Source: Gammaproteobacteria bacterium (GTDB lineage: Bacteria; Pseudomonadota; Gammaproteobacteria; SZUA-229). From it: a stretch of 64,000 nt of DNA. Positions 34,103 to 44,511 of the stretch are shown here, piece after piece. Where the stretch lies: positions 1 through 64,000 of the forward strand of contig JAOUKV010000003.1 of the NCBI GenBank assembly GCA_029882355.1. The letters run 5' to 3'. The notes under the pieces are model-generated. The model searched no databases and was not told the origin of the DNA. It saw only the letters and a program-made list of their open reading frames with translations. The position numbers and the translations under genes were made by a program. Position 1 is the stretch's first letter, and each line of letters opens with the position of its first letter.

Positions 34103-37100
34103 TTACGCTGCCGCTTCCTGTTTTTTTAATTCTGCAAGTACACGCTTGTAATCAGTCGGCATCACTTTGATAAATTGTTTGAGTGCATCATCCCAGTTCT
34201 CCAGAATGCCACGTGCCACGGTTGAGCCGGTATATCTCAGGTGGTTTTCAATCAAAACCTTTAGCTCCTCAACATCTTCTTCAATTTCTACCGCTTCCAG
34301 CTCGACCATGCCAGGGTTACATTGCTCAGTGAACCTGTCGTTTCGATCCCAGATATAAGCAACACCGCCACTCATACCAGCGGCAAAGTTACGACCGGTT
34401 TCACCCAGTACCACCACGCGACCACCAGTCATATATTCACAACCGTGATCACCAACACCTTCAACAACAGTCGTTGCACCACTGTTACGCACACAGAAAC
34501 GCTCGGCAGCAATACCTCGGAAATATGCCTCACCACTGGTTGCGCCGTAAAGTACAACGTTACCGGCGATGATATTTTCTTCCGCAATAAAACTGCTATT
34601 ACCCGGAGGGTAAACAATAATGCGTCCGCCCGACAAACCCTTACCAACATAATCATTGGTATCGCCTTCAAGCTCAATAGTGACACCCTCGTATAACCAT
34701 GCACCTAAACTTTGTCCGGCGGAACCGTTCAATTTAATATGCACTGTATTATCGGGTAGTGGCTCGCCTTTACGTGCTTTGGCTAATTCGTGCGACAACA
34801 TAGTACCGACAACACGATTTATATTAACTACCGGCAATTCCATCTGCACTTTCTCGCCATTTTTAATAGCGACTTGTGCCAATTCGATAATCTGATTATC
34901 CAGTGCCTTATCTAAACCATGATCCTGTTTCATGGTGCAATACACATCAACCTCATTGTATGGTTTAACCGCTGGTGCCAGAATCATGGAAAGATCGATG
35001 CCTTTCATCTTCCAGTGATCAAGCGCGATATCAGTTTCTAAAACATCAACACGTCCAATCATTTCATTGATGGTTCTGAAACCAAGCTCTGCCATAATCT
35101 CGCGCATTTCTTCTGCGACCATGAACAAGTAGTTGACTACATGTTCAGGCTTGCCTTTAAATTTTTTACGCAGCTCTTTATCCTGTGTCGCGATGCCCAC
35201 GGGGCAGGTATTCAGATGACACTTACGCATCATGATACAACCCAGAGTAATCAGCGGCGCGGTAGCAAAACCATATTCTTCTGCTCCCAATAAAGCGGCC
35301 ATAGCCAAATCGCGACCAGTCTTCAGCTGGCCATCGGTTTGCAGAACCACGCGTGAACGTAAATCGTTCATTACCAAAGTCTGGTGAGTTTCTGCCAGAC
35401 CTAACTCCCAGGGCAGGCCTGCGTGTTTAACCGACGTTAACGGTGACGCACCAGTACCACCATCGTGACCGGCAATAACAATATGATCAGAAAAAGCTTT
35501 AGCCACACCGGAAGCAATTGTGCCGACACCGATTTCCGAAACCAATTTCACACTGATCCGTGCTGAAGGATTTGAGTTTTTCAAATCGTGAATCAACTGT
35601 GACAAATCTTCAATCGAATAAATATCGTGATGTGGTGGAGGACTGATTAAACCCACACCCGGAGTTGAATGACGCAATCTTGCAATATGATCATCCACCT
35701 TGGCACCAGGCAGTTCACCACCCTCACCTGGTTTCGCACCCTGCGCAACTTTAATCTGTAATTCATCGGCGTTGGTGAGATACCAGTTGGTCACACCAAA
35801 ACGACCAGAGGCAATTTGTTTAATCGCTGAACGCTTGGAATCGCCATTGGCCATAGCAGTGAAACGCTCCGCATCTTCACCACCTTCACCGGTATTCGAT
35901 TTACCACCCATACGGTTCATGGCAATAGCCATGGCTTCATGACTCTCGGCTGAAATAGAACCAAAACTCATCGCGCCTGTAGCAAAACGTTTTACAATTT
36001 CTTTCGCCGGTTCAACTTCATCGATAGCAATAGGGCCGCCGTTGACATTTTTCTTGAAGGTTAATAAGCCACGCAAGGTTGATTTACGGGTGGCTTCTTC
36101 ATTTGAGAATTTAGCAAACTTTATGTAAGCATCTTTATCATTGGTGCGCGCAGCCAGTTGGATATTGGCAATCGTATCCGGATTCCACATGTGCGTTTCA
36201 CCACCGGAACGCCAGTGATAATCACCGGGATTAGGTAGCTCGGCAATGGCAACCACTTCACGACCTGGATAGCCGATTTCGTGGCGACGCAAAGACTCTT
36301 CTGCCAGCACCTCAAAACCAACACCCTTAATACGACTGGCGGTGCCCTTGAAACAACGTTCAATAACTTCCTCAGCCAAACCCACGGCCTCAAAAATCTG
36401 CGCACCTTTATAAGACTGCAAGGTTGAAATACCCATCTTTGCCATGACTTTGAGCATGCCTTTTGCCACGCCTTTGCGATAATCGTAAACGATGGAATCA
36501 TCGTTTGGATATTCCTTTTCTTCCAGCAAGCCATCACGCTTGGCCTGGAATAAAGACTCAAACGCAACGTAAGGATTAATCGCATCCGCGCCATAGCCGA
36601 CCAGCAAACAATGATGATGGACTTCTCGTGCTTCACCGGTTTCTAACACGATGCCAATGCGTGTACGTTGCTGCTCGTTCACTAGATGATGGTGCACTGC
36701 ACTACTGGCTAACAGGGTGCTAACCGCAATACGTTCTGGACCGATGTTTCGATCAGATAAGATAATTAGACTATAGCCATCTTCAATCGCCTGCGAAGCC
36801 TGCGCACAAGCGGCATCCAGACATTTTGCCAAACCGTCGGTACCTTCCGATTGATCATAAGTAATATCAATCGTCATGGTGCGCCAGCCACGGTGGTTCA
36901 TGTGCTTCAGCGCAGCCAGTTCTTCATTGGTTAGAATCGGGTGCGGCACGCGTAAACGATGCACGTTCTTTGCCGTGGTTTCCAGCAAATTCGCTTCGGG
37001 GCCAATGTAACATTCCAGTGACATCACCACTTCTTCACGAATCGAATCAATGGGTGGATTAGTCACCTGCGCAAATAACTGTTTGAAGTAGTCGTAAATC

Positions 37101-38698
37101 ATGCGTGGGCGATCTGACAAACAGGCCAGCGCCGAGTCGTTACCCATGGAACCGACCGGGTCTCTTAATTCACGTACTAACGGCAGCAACATAAACTGCA
37201 TGGTTTCAACGGTGTAACCGAATGCCTGCATACGCGGCAGTAAAGTCTCAGGATAAAAACCGTGCGGTTCTTCGTTGGGGGACAGTTCTGATAATTTAAT
37301 TTCTTCTTTTTCCAGCCACTCGCCATAAGGTCGCTGTGCCGCAAAATCAGCTTTCAATTGCTCATCAGGAATCAAACAACCTTTCTCAAAATCGATCAAA
37401 AACATTTTGCCAGGTTGCAAACGTCCTTTAAATTTCACATTGCTCGGCTCGATTTCAACCACACCAACTTCTGATGCCATGATAACGCGATCATCGTGTG
37501 TGATGTAATAGCGGCTAGGGCGCAAACCATTTCGGTCTAAGGTAGCACCAATGTAATGACCGTCGGTGAAAGCAATTGATGCGGGACCATCCCATGGCTC
37601 CATCAATGCGGAGTTGTAACGATAAAACGCTTTTTTCTCTTTATCCATGTTCTCATCAGACTGCCATGCTTCTGGCACCATCATCATTACTGCTTCCTGC
37701 AAGGTACGGCCGGACATCAGCAGGAATTCGAGCACGTTGTCGAAATTACCGGAATCAGAACAATCATTTTCAGCAATCGGGAATAGCTTTTCGATGTCGT
37801 CACCAAACAAATCACTGCTGACCATACCCTGGCGCGCAGTCATCCAGCTCTTGTTGCCCAACAGCGTATTAATCTCACCGTTATGACTCATGAAACGATT
37901 AGGCTGAGCGCGATCCCATGATGGGAAGGTGTTGGTGCTGAAACGTGAATGCACCATCGCCAAATGTGTTTTGTAATCTTCATCAACTAGATCAGGGAAG
38001 AATGCTTTTACCTGTAGCGCATTCAACATACCCTTATAGATAATTATTCGTGGTGACAGCGAACAGATATAAAACAGCGTGCGCTGGCTCATGCTCTTAT
38101 CGGCACGCAATGAATTCGTGCTGCGCTTGCGAATAATATAAAGCTGGCGCTCAAAATCGCTGTCAGCCAGATCGTCAGCCGCCGCAATAAACAGCTGCTT
38201 AATATAAGGTTGAGAATTTCGCGCGGTCGGGCCGACATCAGCACCCTCGGTATCCACCGGCAGATCACGCCAGCCAATCAGACGCTGCCCCTGTTCTTCG
38301 ATAATTTTTTCTATGGTCTGCTTGCAATGTGCGCGCTGTGTTTCATCCCGAGGGAAAAACACGTTACCCGCCGCATATTTTCCAACGCCTGGCAGCACCT
38401 CGCCAAGATCATTACGCGCGACTTTGACCATAAATTCGTGTGGCATTCCGGTGAGAATACCCGCGCCATCACCGGTGTTAGATTCACAACCACAACCACC
38501 GCGATGCTCCATGCGCTGCAGCATATGGTCAGCATCCAGAACGATCTGATGACTAGGCTCGCCTTTGATGTGCGCGACAAAGCCGACGCCACAGCTGTCT
38601 TTTTCAAATGCGGGGTCGTATAAACCCTGTTTCTCTGGCAGACCTAATTTAATTTGTTCTTGTAATGTTGAGCTCATATTTGATCCAAAACCACCCAT
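34103..38698 (-). CDS. gltB: Glutamate synthase large subunit
   Basis: Up to 1531 aa. The order is: type II glutaminase domain with nucleophile in K-D-S-C-G-V-G-F (the cysteine is normally exposed by processing), central domain, FMN-binding synthase domain with the [3Fe-4S] cluster C-I-M-M-R-K-C-H-L-N-T-C, and the beta-helix GXGXG domain near the C-terminus. The ATG at 38698 has GGGG 4 nt upstream; an ATG at 38677 is an alternative start. Makes two glutamates from glutamine and 2-oxoglutarate. Operon with gltD. Confidence 0.97.
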   Translation of the reverse strand: MGGFGSNMSSTLQEQIKLGLPEKQGLYDPAFEKDSCGVGFVAHIKGEPSHQIVLDADHMLQRMEHRGGCGCESNTGDGAGILTGMPHEFMVKVARNDLGEVLPGVGKYAAGNVFFPRDETQRAHCKQTIEKIIEEQGQRLIGWRDLPVDTEGADVGPTARNSQPYIKQLFIAAADDLADSDFERQLYIIRKRSTNSLRADKSMSQRTLFYICSLSPRIIIYKGMLNALQVKAFFPDLVDEDYKTHLAMVHSRFSTNTFPSWDRAQPNRFMSHNGEINTLLGNKSWMTARQGMVSSDLFGDDIEKLFPIAENDCSDSGNFDNVLEFLLMSGRTLQEAVMMMVPEAWQSDENMDKEKKAFYRYNSALMEPWDGPASIAFTDGHYIGATLDRNGLRPSRYYITHDDRVIMASEVGVVEIEPSNVKFKGRLQPGKMFLIDFEKGCLIPDEQLKADFAAQRPYGEWLEKEEIKLSELSPNEEPHGFYPETLLPRMQAFGYTVETMQFMLLPLVRELRDPVGSMGNDSALACLSDRPRMIYDYFKQLFAQVTNPPIDSIREEVVMSLECYIGPEANLLETTAKNVHRLRVPHPILTNEELAALKHMNHRGWRTMTIDITYDQSEGTDGLAKCLDAACAQASQAIEDGYSLIILSDRNIGPERIAVSTLLASSAVHHHLVNEQQRTRIGIVLETGEAREVHHHCLLVGYGADAINPYVAFESLFQAKRDGLLEEKEYPNDDSIVYDYRKGVAKGMLKVMAKMGISTLQSYKGAQIFEAVGLAEEVIERCFKGTASRIKGVGFEVLAEESLRRHEIGYPGREVVAIAELPNPGDYHWRSGGETHMWNPDTIANIQLAARTNDKDAYIKFAKFSNEEATRKSTLRGLLTFKKNVNGGPIAIDEVEPAKEIVKRFATGAMSFGSISAESHEAMAIAMNRMGGKSNTGEGGEDAERFTAMANGDSKRSAIKQIASGRFGVTNWYLTNADELQIKVAQGAKPGEGGELPGAKVDDHIARLRHSTPGVGLISPPPHHDIYSIEDLSQLIHDLKNSNPSARISVKLVSEIGVGTIASGVAKAFSDHIVIAGHDGGTGASPLTSVKHAGLPWELGLAETHQTLVMNDLRSRVVLQTDGQLKTGRDLAMAALLGAEEYGFATAPLITLGCIMMRKCHLNTCPVGIATQDKELRKKFKGKPEHVVNYLFMVAEEMREIMAELGFRTINEMIGRVDVLETDIALDHWKMKGIDLSMILAPAVKPYNEVDVYCTMKQDHGLDKALDNQIIELAQVAIKNGEKVQMELPVVNINRVVGTMLSHELAKARKGEPLPDNTVHIKLNGSAGQSLGAWLYEGVTIELEGDTNDYVGKGLSGGRIIVYPPGNSSFIAEENIIAGNVVLYGATSGEAYFRGIAAERFCVRNSGATTVVEGVGDHGCEYMTGGRVVVLGETGRNFAAGMSGGVAYIWDRNDRFTEQCNPGMVELEAVEIEEDVEELKVLIENHLRYTGSTVARGILENWDDALKQFIKVMPTDYKRVLAELKKQEAAA

Positions 38699-38995
38699 AT
38701 AACCCCTGTAAATCGGTTATATCAGGCTTTTTTTATACTGAAACCGGTAATCGGTGCTCTGTTGAACTGATACCGCATAAATCACAGGCAAGGCCGCGTA
38801 TTTTAGCTAAATATTTGGGTAAAGCAAAGGAGCAGCGTGTGATTTGTGGTTAGATCACAACCTAAAGCCTTACCGCAGAGGAAACGGAGAATGCAGAGAA
38901 TAACCCTATAATGTCATGGGCTTAATAGATCTATATCCATACAATGAAAAAAGAAAGTAAATAAAACAAGCAACAACCGTAGCGAACAACATAAA
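38699..38995. other. Intergenic region upstream of gltB
   Basis: No gene seen. It holds the gltB leader and promoter on the minus strand; a short open frame on the plus strand here lacks a ribosome-binding site and any family likeness. Confidence 0.4.
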
Positions 38996-39026
38996 AAAAG
39001 CCCACATACACTGTATATGGGCTTTT
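38996..39026 (-). terminator. Terminator of the cytochrome operon
   Basis: AAAAGCCCAxATACA pairs with its complement around a short loop. Read on the minus strand the stem is followed by a run of Ts, directly after the dihaem cytochrome gene. Confidence 0.85.
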
Positions 39027-39078
39027 CAACCGGCAAATCAAATCTTGTTACAATTTTTTTACCTGGTACTACATAATA

Positions 39079-39738
39079 TTAGTGTGCTGCTATCAATCGT
39101 ATGTAGCTCATTACATCATCAATTTCTTCCTTGCTTAGAATTCCTTTCCAGCCTGGCATCATGCTGGCACCAGCACCACCATTTGTAATAATTGCACGCA
39201 TTTTTTCATTACTTATTTTATCCATACGCTCAGCATCAGAATGATTGGCAGGCTTCATTGAATATACACGAGTAAGAACGCCATCACCTTCACCATCATC
39301 ACCATGACACTGAACACATGAGCCCTCATAAACTTTCTTGCCTGCAGTAGGATTGCCAGTCAGTCCGTTCTTTCCTCTGTGTAAATAACGAACATAAGAA
39401 GCCAGTGAACGAATTTGCGTATAAGAAAGCGCAACATTCCATGCAGGCATATCAGATGATACTGTGCCGTGTGGTGCACTACCTTCTATAATACGAGTCA
39501 GGTCTTTGTCTGTCCTTTTACTCATGCGAGTATCATCAGTTAGATCTGCAGGTGGCGTGTCTATCTTCTTGGCTAAAGGGCCATCACCCTTGCCTTCTGC
39601 GCCATGACAGATGAAGCAATATTTACTAAAAACTTCATAACCCTCAAAAGTTTTCGAAAAGTCAGCTGCTGCATTCGTCGAGAACAGCATACTGAATATA
39701 CTGATAATAATTAATTTGTATTGTGATAACTGTTTCAT
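39079..39738 (-). CDS. Periplasmic dihaem cytochrome c (c4/Cyc1-like layout)
   Basis: 219 aa with a signal peptide (cleavage near A-A-A-D, residue 25) and two c-type haem motifs exactly 100 residues apart, C-F-I-C-H (41-45) and C-V-Q-C-H (141-145). Each domain has a candidate distal methionine (S-D-M-P-A-W and S-M-M-P-G-W). This tandem layout is that of c4-type electron shuttles. It follows the cytochrome-porin gene by 89 bp on the same strand, as cyc1 follows cyc2 in Acidithiobacillus ferrooxidans. Role inferred: accept electrons from the outer-membrane cytochrome. Confidence 0.9.
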   Translation of the reverse strand: MKQLSQYKLIIISIFSMLFSTNAAADFSKTFEGYEVFSKYCFICHGAEGKGDGPLAKKIDTPPADLTDDTRMSKRTDKDLTRIIEGSAPHGTVSSDMPAWNVALSYTQIRSLASYVRYLHRGKNGLTGNPTAGKKVYEGSCVQCHGDDGEGDGVLTRVYSMKPANHSDAERMDKISNEKMRAIITNGGAGASMMPGWKGILSKEEIDDVMSYIRLIAAH

Positions 39739-39758
39739 AACCTTATTCTCCGGTTAAT

Positions 39759-39802
39759 TTATGTAACAAATGTGAGTTAAAACCCAATATTTTGTTACAT
39801 AA
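39759..39802. promoter_or_regulatory. 12-bp perfect inverted repeat upstream of the dihaem cytochrome
   Basis: TTATGTAACAAA (39759-39770) and TTTGTTACATAA (39791-39802) are separated by 20 bp, in the gap between the two cytochrome genes. Either an operator for two protein dimers spaced about three helical turns apart or an AT-rich RNA hairpin. The decamer ATGTAACAAA also begins the direct-repeat array at 61821. Confidence 0.55.
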
Positions 39803-39827
39803 TTTTTAAATATAGTTGTATGCCGAT

Positions 39828-41189
39828 TTAGAAACCCGCAAATAACATGAGCATGGTGTAGTCCTTAGACTTATCATCAGCACCAGCACCATCTTCAGCA
39901 TCTGAACTTACGTTAAACAGCTCAATTTTGATGTTCTGATCAACCATATGCTGCACACCAATGGTTGCCTCATTAACTGAGATCATCTTTGCCACACCTG
40001 CCGGATCTTCATCAAAATCATGTGAACCATAACCCAGATAGATCTGGGTCTTGCCAGGAATCACACCTAGCTTGAGCAAAAAGCCCAATGCTGTTGCGTC
40101 ATCAAGGGTGCTTGCATTATAGGTATTTGCGGCACTACCAGCCGTACTCTTTGGCGCTGCGCCATAACTCAGGTAGATACCAAGCGGCATTTCACCTACT
40201 GTACCCTGAGCCTGAGCATCAACACCCCAGCTATCTACCATAACCTCTGCCGCTGGATCATTTGCACCCACATCAATAGTTCCCGACATCATGGAGAAAC
40301 CAACACCCATATCCCAGCCACCCATCGAAGGCATATAAGCTGCTCGCAGGTAATGAGCTAAACCGCCCAGAGGATCAGCATCCACATTACCCCAGGTAGG
40401 CGCCCAGTGTGAGTAGTTCACGAACAGATCATCAGTGTGATAAACAACAGCGATACCAGTCGCTTCGCCCGATGCAGTTCCTAACATTTGAGCAGCACCA
40501 AACCCTTTACGGTTTTCGATAGGACGCTGTGAACGCTGCACACCTGTGTTCAATAATTCAAAGCCATAACCCACACCCAGACCATCGGTTGAGAAAGGAA
40601 TAATGGCCAGACTATCCATCACATTAAAATGAAGTTTGGTGGACAGGAAGTTGCCAGTGACGTCACCGCCACCTTCACCGGTACCAGTGTTAACTGTACA
40701 GGTTGTAGCATCTGCTGGATTTGTACAGGTTAATGAACCATCACCCGTATCAACAGCTACTTCTGCTTCTTGGGGCCCCATACCTAATTCCATCAAAAAA
40801 CCTGTATCTTCAGAAAGACGACCGCCAACTAAAAGTGCCGCCTCATCTGGCCACTGGACCTCACCACGGTCATCACTGCCCTGTTGCTGATAGCGAAGCT
40901 TGGTAATAATCGAAGCATTCAATGTTGCTGGTAATGAAATGTTATCGCCTTCTATTTTCTTCTGCGAGCCAGTTAATGTGTAACCGTTTGCTCTGAAGTG
41001 ACGACCAAAAGTGTTCAGCGCCGGGAAGTTCTGGAAGTGACAGCCTGCACAGGGCACATCTGTCTGCCTGGCAAAAGACGGTACCGCATTGGCCAGCTGT
41101 GAGAAAAAAGTACTGCCGAGTAACAGCATGGTTGTAAGTACACACGAAGACCCTATCAGGGACTTCGTGCCTGCTTTTTTATTTATCAT
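39828..41189 (-). CDS. Outer-membrane monohaem cytochrome-porin, Cyc2-like
   Basis: 453 aa. A signal peptide (ends L-A-N-A, residue 35) is followed at once by a short cytochrome segment V-P-S-F-A-R-Q-T-D-V-P-C-A-G-C-H (haem cysteines 47 and 50, H51), then F-P-A-L-N-T-F-G-R-H-F-R-A-N-G-Y. About 390 residues of alternating beta pattern follow, ending in A-G-F as outer-membrane barrels do. Known Cyc2 Fe(II) oxidases have this exact layout: one N-terminal haem plugging a 16-strand porin, with F-A-R-Q-T and F-G-R-x-F-K-x-N-G-Y-like motifs. Iron oxidation is an inference; related fused cytochrome-porins occur in bacteria not known to oxidise iron. Confidence 0.8.
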   Translation of the reverse strand: MINKKAGTKSLIGSSCVLTTMLLLGSTFFSQLANAVPSFARQTDVPCAGCHFQNFPALNTFGRHFRANGYTLTGSQKKIEGDNISLPATLNASIITKLRYQQQGSDDRGEVQWPDEAALLVGGRLSEDTGFLMELGMGPQEAEVAVDTGDGSLTCTNPADATTCTVNTGTGEGGGDVTGNFLSTKLHFNVMDSLAIIPFSTDGLGVGYGFELLNTGVQRSQRPIENRKGFGAAQMLGTASGEATGIAVVYHTDDLFVNYSHWAPTWGNVDADPLGGLAHYLRAAYMPSMGGWDMGVGFSMMSGTIDVGANDPAAEVMVDSWGVDAQAQGTVGEMPLGIYLSYGAAPKSTAGSAANTYNASTLDDATALGFLLKLGVIPGKTQIYLGYGSHDFDEDPAGVAKMISVNEATIGVQHMVDQNIKIELFNVSSDAEDGAGADDKSKDYTMLMLFAGF

Positions 41190-41436
41190 TATTCTTCTAC
41201 TCCGGGTGTTTATTTTAGATTTTCGTTCCCTTTAGTTTTATTTTTATAATCCTTGCGTAATCATAAACTATTCTCGGTCTAAAAGTACCTATAAAAACAA
41301 TATAATCAAATACTTATATATCATTATTCATATTATGGTATTTTAATACTTTATCACCCGGAACCTGATCCCTGAACTCGCTTAGAAATCTTTTGACGGG
41401 TAGAATATACCCGCTTGAATTAAAGGTACTAATAAC

Positions 41437-42318
41437 ATGGCAAACCTACATACCAGCAATATAAAAAGCCTGCCTCTACTACATAAGGGCAAGGTTCGCG
41501 ATATTTATGATATCGATGAAGATCACATGTTAATTGTGACAACAGATCGTATTTCTGCTTTTGATGTAGTGATGCCCAATGCTATTACCGGTAAAGGAAG
41601 CATTCTCAATGACGTGACTACTTTCTGGCTAAATAAGCTTTCTCACATCATCCCTAACCAACTCAGTGATCTAGCGCTTGAAGATGTACTACCAGACTCA
41701 AATGAAAGAGCTGAAGTTACTGATCACGCCATGATTGTCAAAAAACTCAAAGCTTTACCGGTTGAAGCGATTGTCCGTGGTTATCTGATCGGTTCTGGCT
41801 GGAAAGATTATCAGGCAACAGGTTCAGTTTGCGGTATCAAGCTACCTGCTGGATTACAGCTTGCCGATAAATTACCAGAGGCAATTTACACACCCTCATC
41901 TAAAGCCGCCGTTGGTGAACACGATGAAAATATTAACTTTGCTACAACTGAAGCTTTAGTCGGTAGCGATATCGCCGCACAGATTCGCGACGTTAGTCTT
42001 CAACTATATAAAGAAGCATCAGCTTACGCGCTTGAGCGTGGCATCATCATCGCCGACACCAAATTTGAATTTGGTCTGGATAAAAATGGTCAACTAACGT
42101 TGATCGATGAAGTTTTGACACCTGATTCATCACGTTTCTGGCCTGCCGATCAATATCAGCCAGGCATTAGCCCGCCCAGCTTCGACAAACAGTTCGTACG
42201 AGATTACCTCGAAACTTTGGACTGGAACAAAACAGCCCCCGGACCTACTTTGCCTGATGAAGTTATTCAGAAAACTTCTGAAAAATATCAGCAGGCCAAA
42301 AATCTGCTTACCCAATAG
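41437..42318 (+). CDS. purC: SAICAR synthase
   Basis: 293 aa, phosphoribosylaminoimidazole-succinocarboxamide synthase of the longer type. G-K-V-R-D-I-Y-D near the N-terminus, [13 protein letters not shown], and D-T-K-F-E-F-G then [12 protein letters not shown]. Purine synthesis. The start ATG follows TAAAGG. bioD starts 2 bp after it. Confidence 0.96.
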   Translation: MANLHTSNIKSLPLLHKGKVRDIYDIDEDHMLIVTTDRISAFDVVMPNAITGKGSILNDVTTFWLNKLSHIIPNQLSDLALEDVLPDSNERAEVTDHAMIVKKLKALPVEAIVRGYLIGSGWKDYQATGSVCGIKLPAGLQLADKLPEAIYTPSSKAAVGEHDENINFATTEALVGSDIAAQIRDVSLQLYKEASAYALERGIIIADTKFEFGLDKNGQLTLIDEVLTPDSSRFWPADQYQPGISPPSFDKQFVRDYLETLDWNKTAPGPTLPDEVIQKTSEKYQQAKNLLTQ

Positions 42319-42320
42319 TT

Positions 42321-42983
42321 ATGCGCGGTATTTTTGTTACCGGCACGGATACGGACGTTGGCAAAACTTATGTCGCCACCCTGCTGGCGGCACAATTAGT
42401 CAAAAACAGCATCAGGGTTATTCCCAAAAAACCTATCGAGTCTGGCTGCCAAAATAAAGACAGTAAAATCATTCCCGCTGACGCAACCGCTCTCAAACAG
42501 GCCGCTACTTATGAGGGTGATTTATCTGATGTCTGTGCCTACCGATTTGTGGCGGCACTATCACCGGTACGAGCAGCCCGCATGGAAAACCAAAAAATCA
42601 CTATCAGGCAATTAGATCAAGCCTGCAAATATACGGGAGACGGTTTTGCATTGATCGAAGGTGCTGGTGGATTTTATTCACCACTGGCCGCTGATGGGCT
42701 CAATGCAGATTTGGCTGAAGCACTTCAGCTGCCGGTGCTGCTGGTTGCTAATGACCGGCTTGGATGTATAAACCAAATCTTACTTACAGTTGAAGCGATT
42801 TCCAATCGTGGGCTACAACTTGTAGCGATTGTTCTTAATGCTAAAGAATCACAAGAAAATAGTGATATGAATAATGAAGAAGATTTACGTGAATATATTG
42901 ATACTCCCATTTATGCAATTTCGCATACACAAAATAATAATGACGTTATTGAAGACCTAGGTAATTATTTACTATCGCTATAA
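42321..42983 (+). CDS. bioD: Dethiobiotin synthetase
   Basis: 220 aa. Begins M-R-G-I-F-V-T-G-T-D-T-D-V-G-K-T (P-loop), with K-P-I-E-S-G and the E-G-A-G-G motif. ATP-dependent closure of the ureido ring in biotin synthesis. Placed behind purC rather than in a bio operon. Confidence 0.94.
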   Translation: MRGIFVTGTDTDVGKTYVATLLAAQLVKNSIRVIPKKPIESGCQNKDSKIIPADATALKQAATYEGDLSDVCAYRFVAALSPVRAARMENQKITIRQLDQACKYTGDGFALIEGAGGFYSPLAADGLNADLAEALQLPVLLVANDRLGCINQILLTVEAISNRGLQLVAIVLNAKESQENSDMNNEEDLREYIDTPIYAISHTQNNNDVIEDLGNYLLSL

Positions 42984-42985
42984 AC

Positions 42986-43016
42986 AAAAAAGCCACGAGC
43001 AAGGCTCATGGCTTTT
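42986..43016. terminator. Bidirectional terminator between bioD and the FKBP gene
   Basis: AAAAAGCCA-stem with GCTC closing, followed by a T run on the plus strand and preceded by an A run. Lies between convergent genes and can serve both. Confidence 0.85.
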
Positions 43017-43038
43017 TCTTATCCACTAACTACAAAAC

Positions 43039-43368
43039 TTAGCTGACAGATATTAACTCCACTTTAAATATCAGTGTCGCATTTGGTGGAATCACACCAC
43101 CGGCACCTGCAGCACCGTAGCCCATACCGGGTGGAATAGTCAGTTTACGTGTACCGCCAACTTTCATACCGGCAACGCCCTGATCCCAACCTTGTATAAC
43201 CTGCCCACCACCTAGTTTGAAACTAAAAGTTTCATCGCGATCCAGGCTTGAATCGAACTTGGCACCATCAGTTAACCAACCTGTGTAATGAACTTCAACG
43301 TTCATACCGGCAGTTGCTTCTTTACCTTCACCTACCACCTGATCTTCAATTTGTAATTCTTCAGACAT
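43039..43368 (-). CDS. FKBP-type peptidyl-prolyl isomerase
   Basis: 109 aa, a single cytosolic FKBP domain without signal peptide: [28 protein letters not shown]-x-x-G-Y-G-A and A-T-L-I-F-K-V-E-L. Accelerates prolyl isomerisation in folding. Ribosome-binding site AGGAG upstream. Confidence 0.95.
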   Translation of the reverse strand: MSEELQIEDQVVGEGKEATAGMNVEVHYTGWLTDGAKFDSSLDRDETFSFKLGGGQVIQGWDQGVAGMKVGGTRKLTIPPGMGYGAAGAGGVIPPNATLIFKVELISVS

Positions 43369-43395
43369 GTTTATCTCCTGTCATTATCTATAAAC

Positions 43396-43425
43396 AAAAA
43401 AGGGGAGACAAAGCTCCCCTTTTTA
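43396..43425 (-). terminator. Terminator of the pgk-pyk-fba transcript
   Basis: AAAAAGGGGAG / CTCCCCTTTTT stem-loop 20 bp beyond the fba stop; on the minus strand it ends in a T tract. Confidence 0.9.
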
Positions 43426-43444
43426 TCGAGCTCAAACGATCAGC

Positions 43445-44482
43445 TTATTTATAAAAATCAATCATAGTCTCTAGAGACTTAGCTTTGATTTTAGATGCAT
43501 TACCCGCAGCACCAAATGATTCAAAACGTGCTTTACAGATTTCTTTCATTGCATTCGTAGCTTCTTTGTAGAATTTACGAGGATCAAAGTTAGATGGGTT
43601 CTCATGCAAGTGACGACGGATTGAACCGGTAGATGCCATACGCAAATCAGTATCAATATTAACTTTACGAACACCAGACTTAATACCTTTAACAATTTCT
43701 TCAACAGGTACGCCATATGTTTGCTTCATGTCACCACCGAAGTTGTTGATGATTTGCAACCATTCCTGAGGTACTGATGATGAACCGTGCATAACTAAAT
43801 GAGTATTAGGTAGTTTTGCATGAATTTCTTCGATGCGGTCAATACGTAAAACTTCACCAGTAGGTTCCTGAGTAAATTTGTAAGCGCCATGTGAAGTACC
43901 GATAGCGATAGCCAAAGCGTCAACATTAGTTTGATCAACAAAGTCAGCTGCCTCTTGAACACCTGTTAGCAACTGCTCCATATCAAGCTTGCCTTCAGCA
44001 CCGTGGCCGTCTTCTTCGCCCATTTCACCGGTTTCAAGTGAACCTAAGCAACCCAGCTCGCCTTCAACAGATACACCGCCAGCATGAGCCATTTTTACAA
44101 CTTCTTTAGTTACATTAACGTTGTACTCAAAAGATGAAGGTGTTTTCATGTCAGCTTCTAGTGAACCGTCCATCATTACTGATGAAAAACCAGACTGAAT
44201 AGAACGCAAGCATACTGCTGGTTCTGAACCGTGATCCTGATGCATAACAACAGGAATGTGTGGGTACATTTCAATCGCTGCTGAAATCAGGTGACGCAGG
44301 AATGGTTCGCCTGCATATGAACGAGCACCAGCAGAACCCTGCATGATCACAGGGCTGTTAGCTTCGTCAGCAGCTTGCATGATAGCTTGAACCTGCTCCA
44401 TATTATTCACATTAAAAGCGGGCATACCGTAATCATTTTCTGCGGCATGGTCGAGTAGTTGGCGTAATGAAATTAAAGCCAT
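43445..44482 (-). CDS. fba: Class II fructose-1,6-bisphosphate aldolase
   Basis: 345 aa, zinc-dependent aldolase. Zinc ligands in V-M-H-Q-D-H-G, E-G-E-L-G, and H-G-S-S-S-V-P; substrate loop N-I-D-T-D-L-R. The length and the E-E-D-G-H-G-A-E insertion fit the Calvin-cycle-type subgroup. Last gene of the central-carbon cluster. Confidence 0.96.
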   Translation of the reverse strand: MALISLRQLLDHAAENDYGMPAFNVNNMEQVQAIMQAADEANSPVIMQGSAGARSYAGEPFLRHLISAAIEMYPHIPVVMHQDHGSEPAVCLRSIQSGFSSVMMDGSLEADMKTPSSFEYNVNVTKEVVKMAHAGGVSVEGELGCLGSLETGEMGEEDGHGAEGKLDMEQLLTGVQEAADFVDQTNVDALAIAIGTSHGAYKFTQEPTGEVLRIDRIEEIHAKLPNTHLVMHGSSSVPQEWLQIINNFGGDMKQTYGVPVEEIVKGIKSGVRKVNIDTDLRMASTGSIRRHLHENPSNFDPRKFYKEATNAMKEICKARFESFGAAGNASKIKAKSLETMIDFYK

Positions 44483-44511
44483 GGTTATTTCCTCACTAAT
44501 TAAATTAAAAA

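Noticed and set aside
36121-36636. 171-aa open frame inside gltB on the same strand
   Set aside because: It is a different frame within an intact, highly conserved gene.
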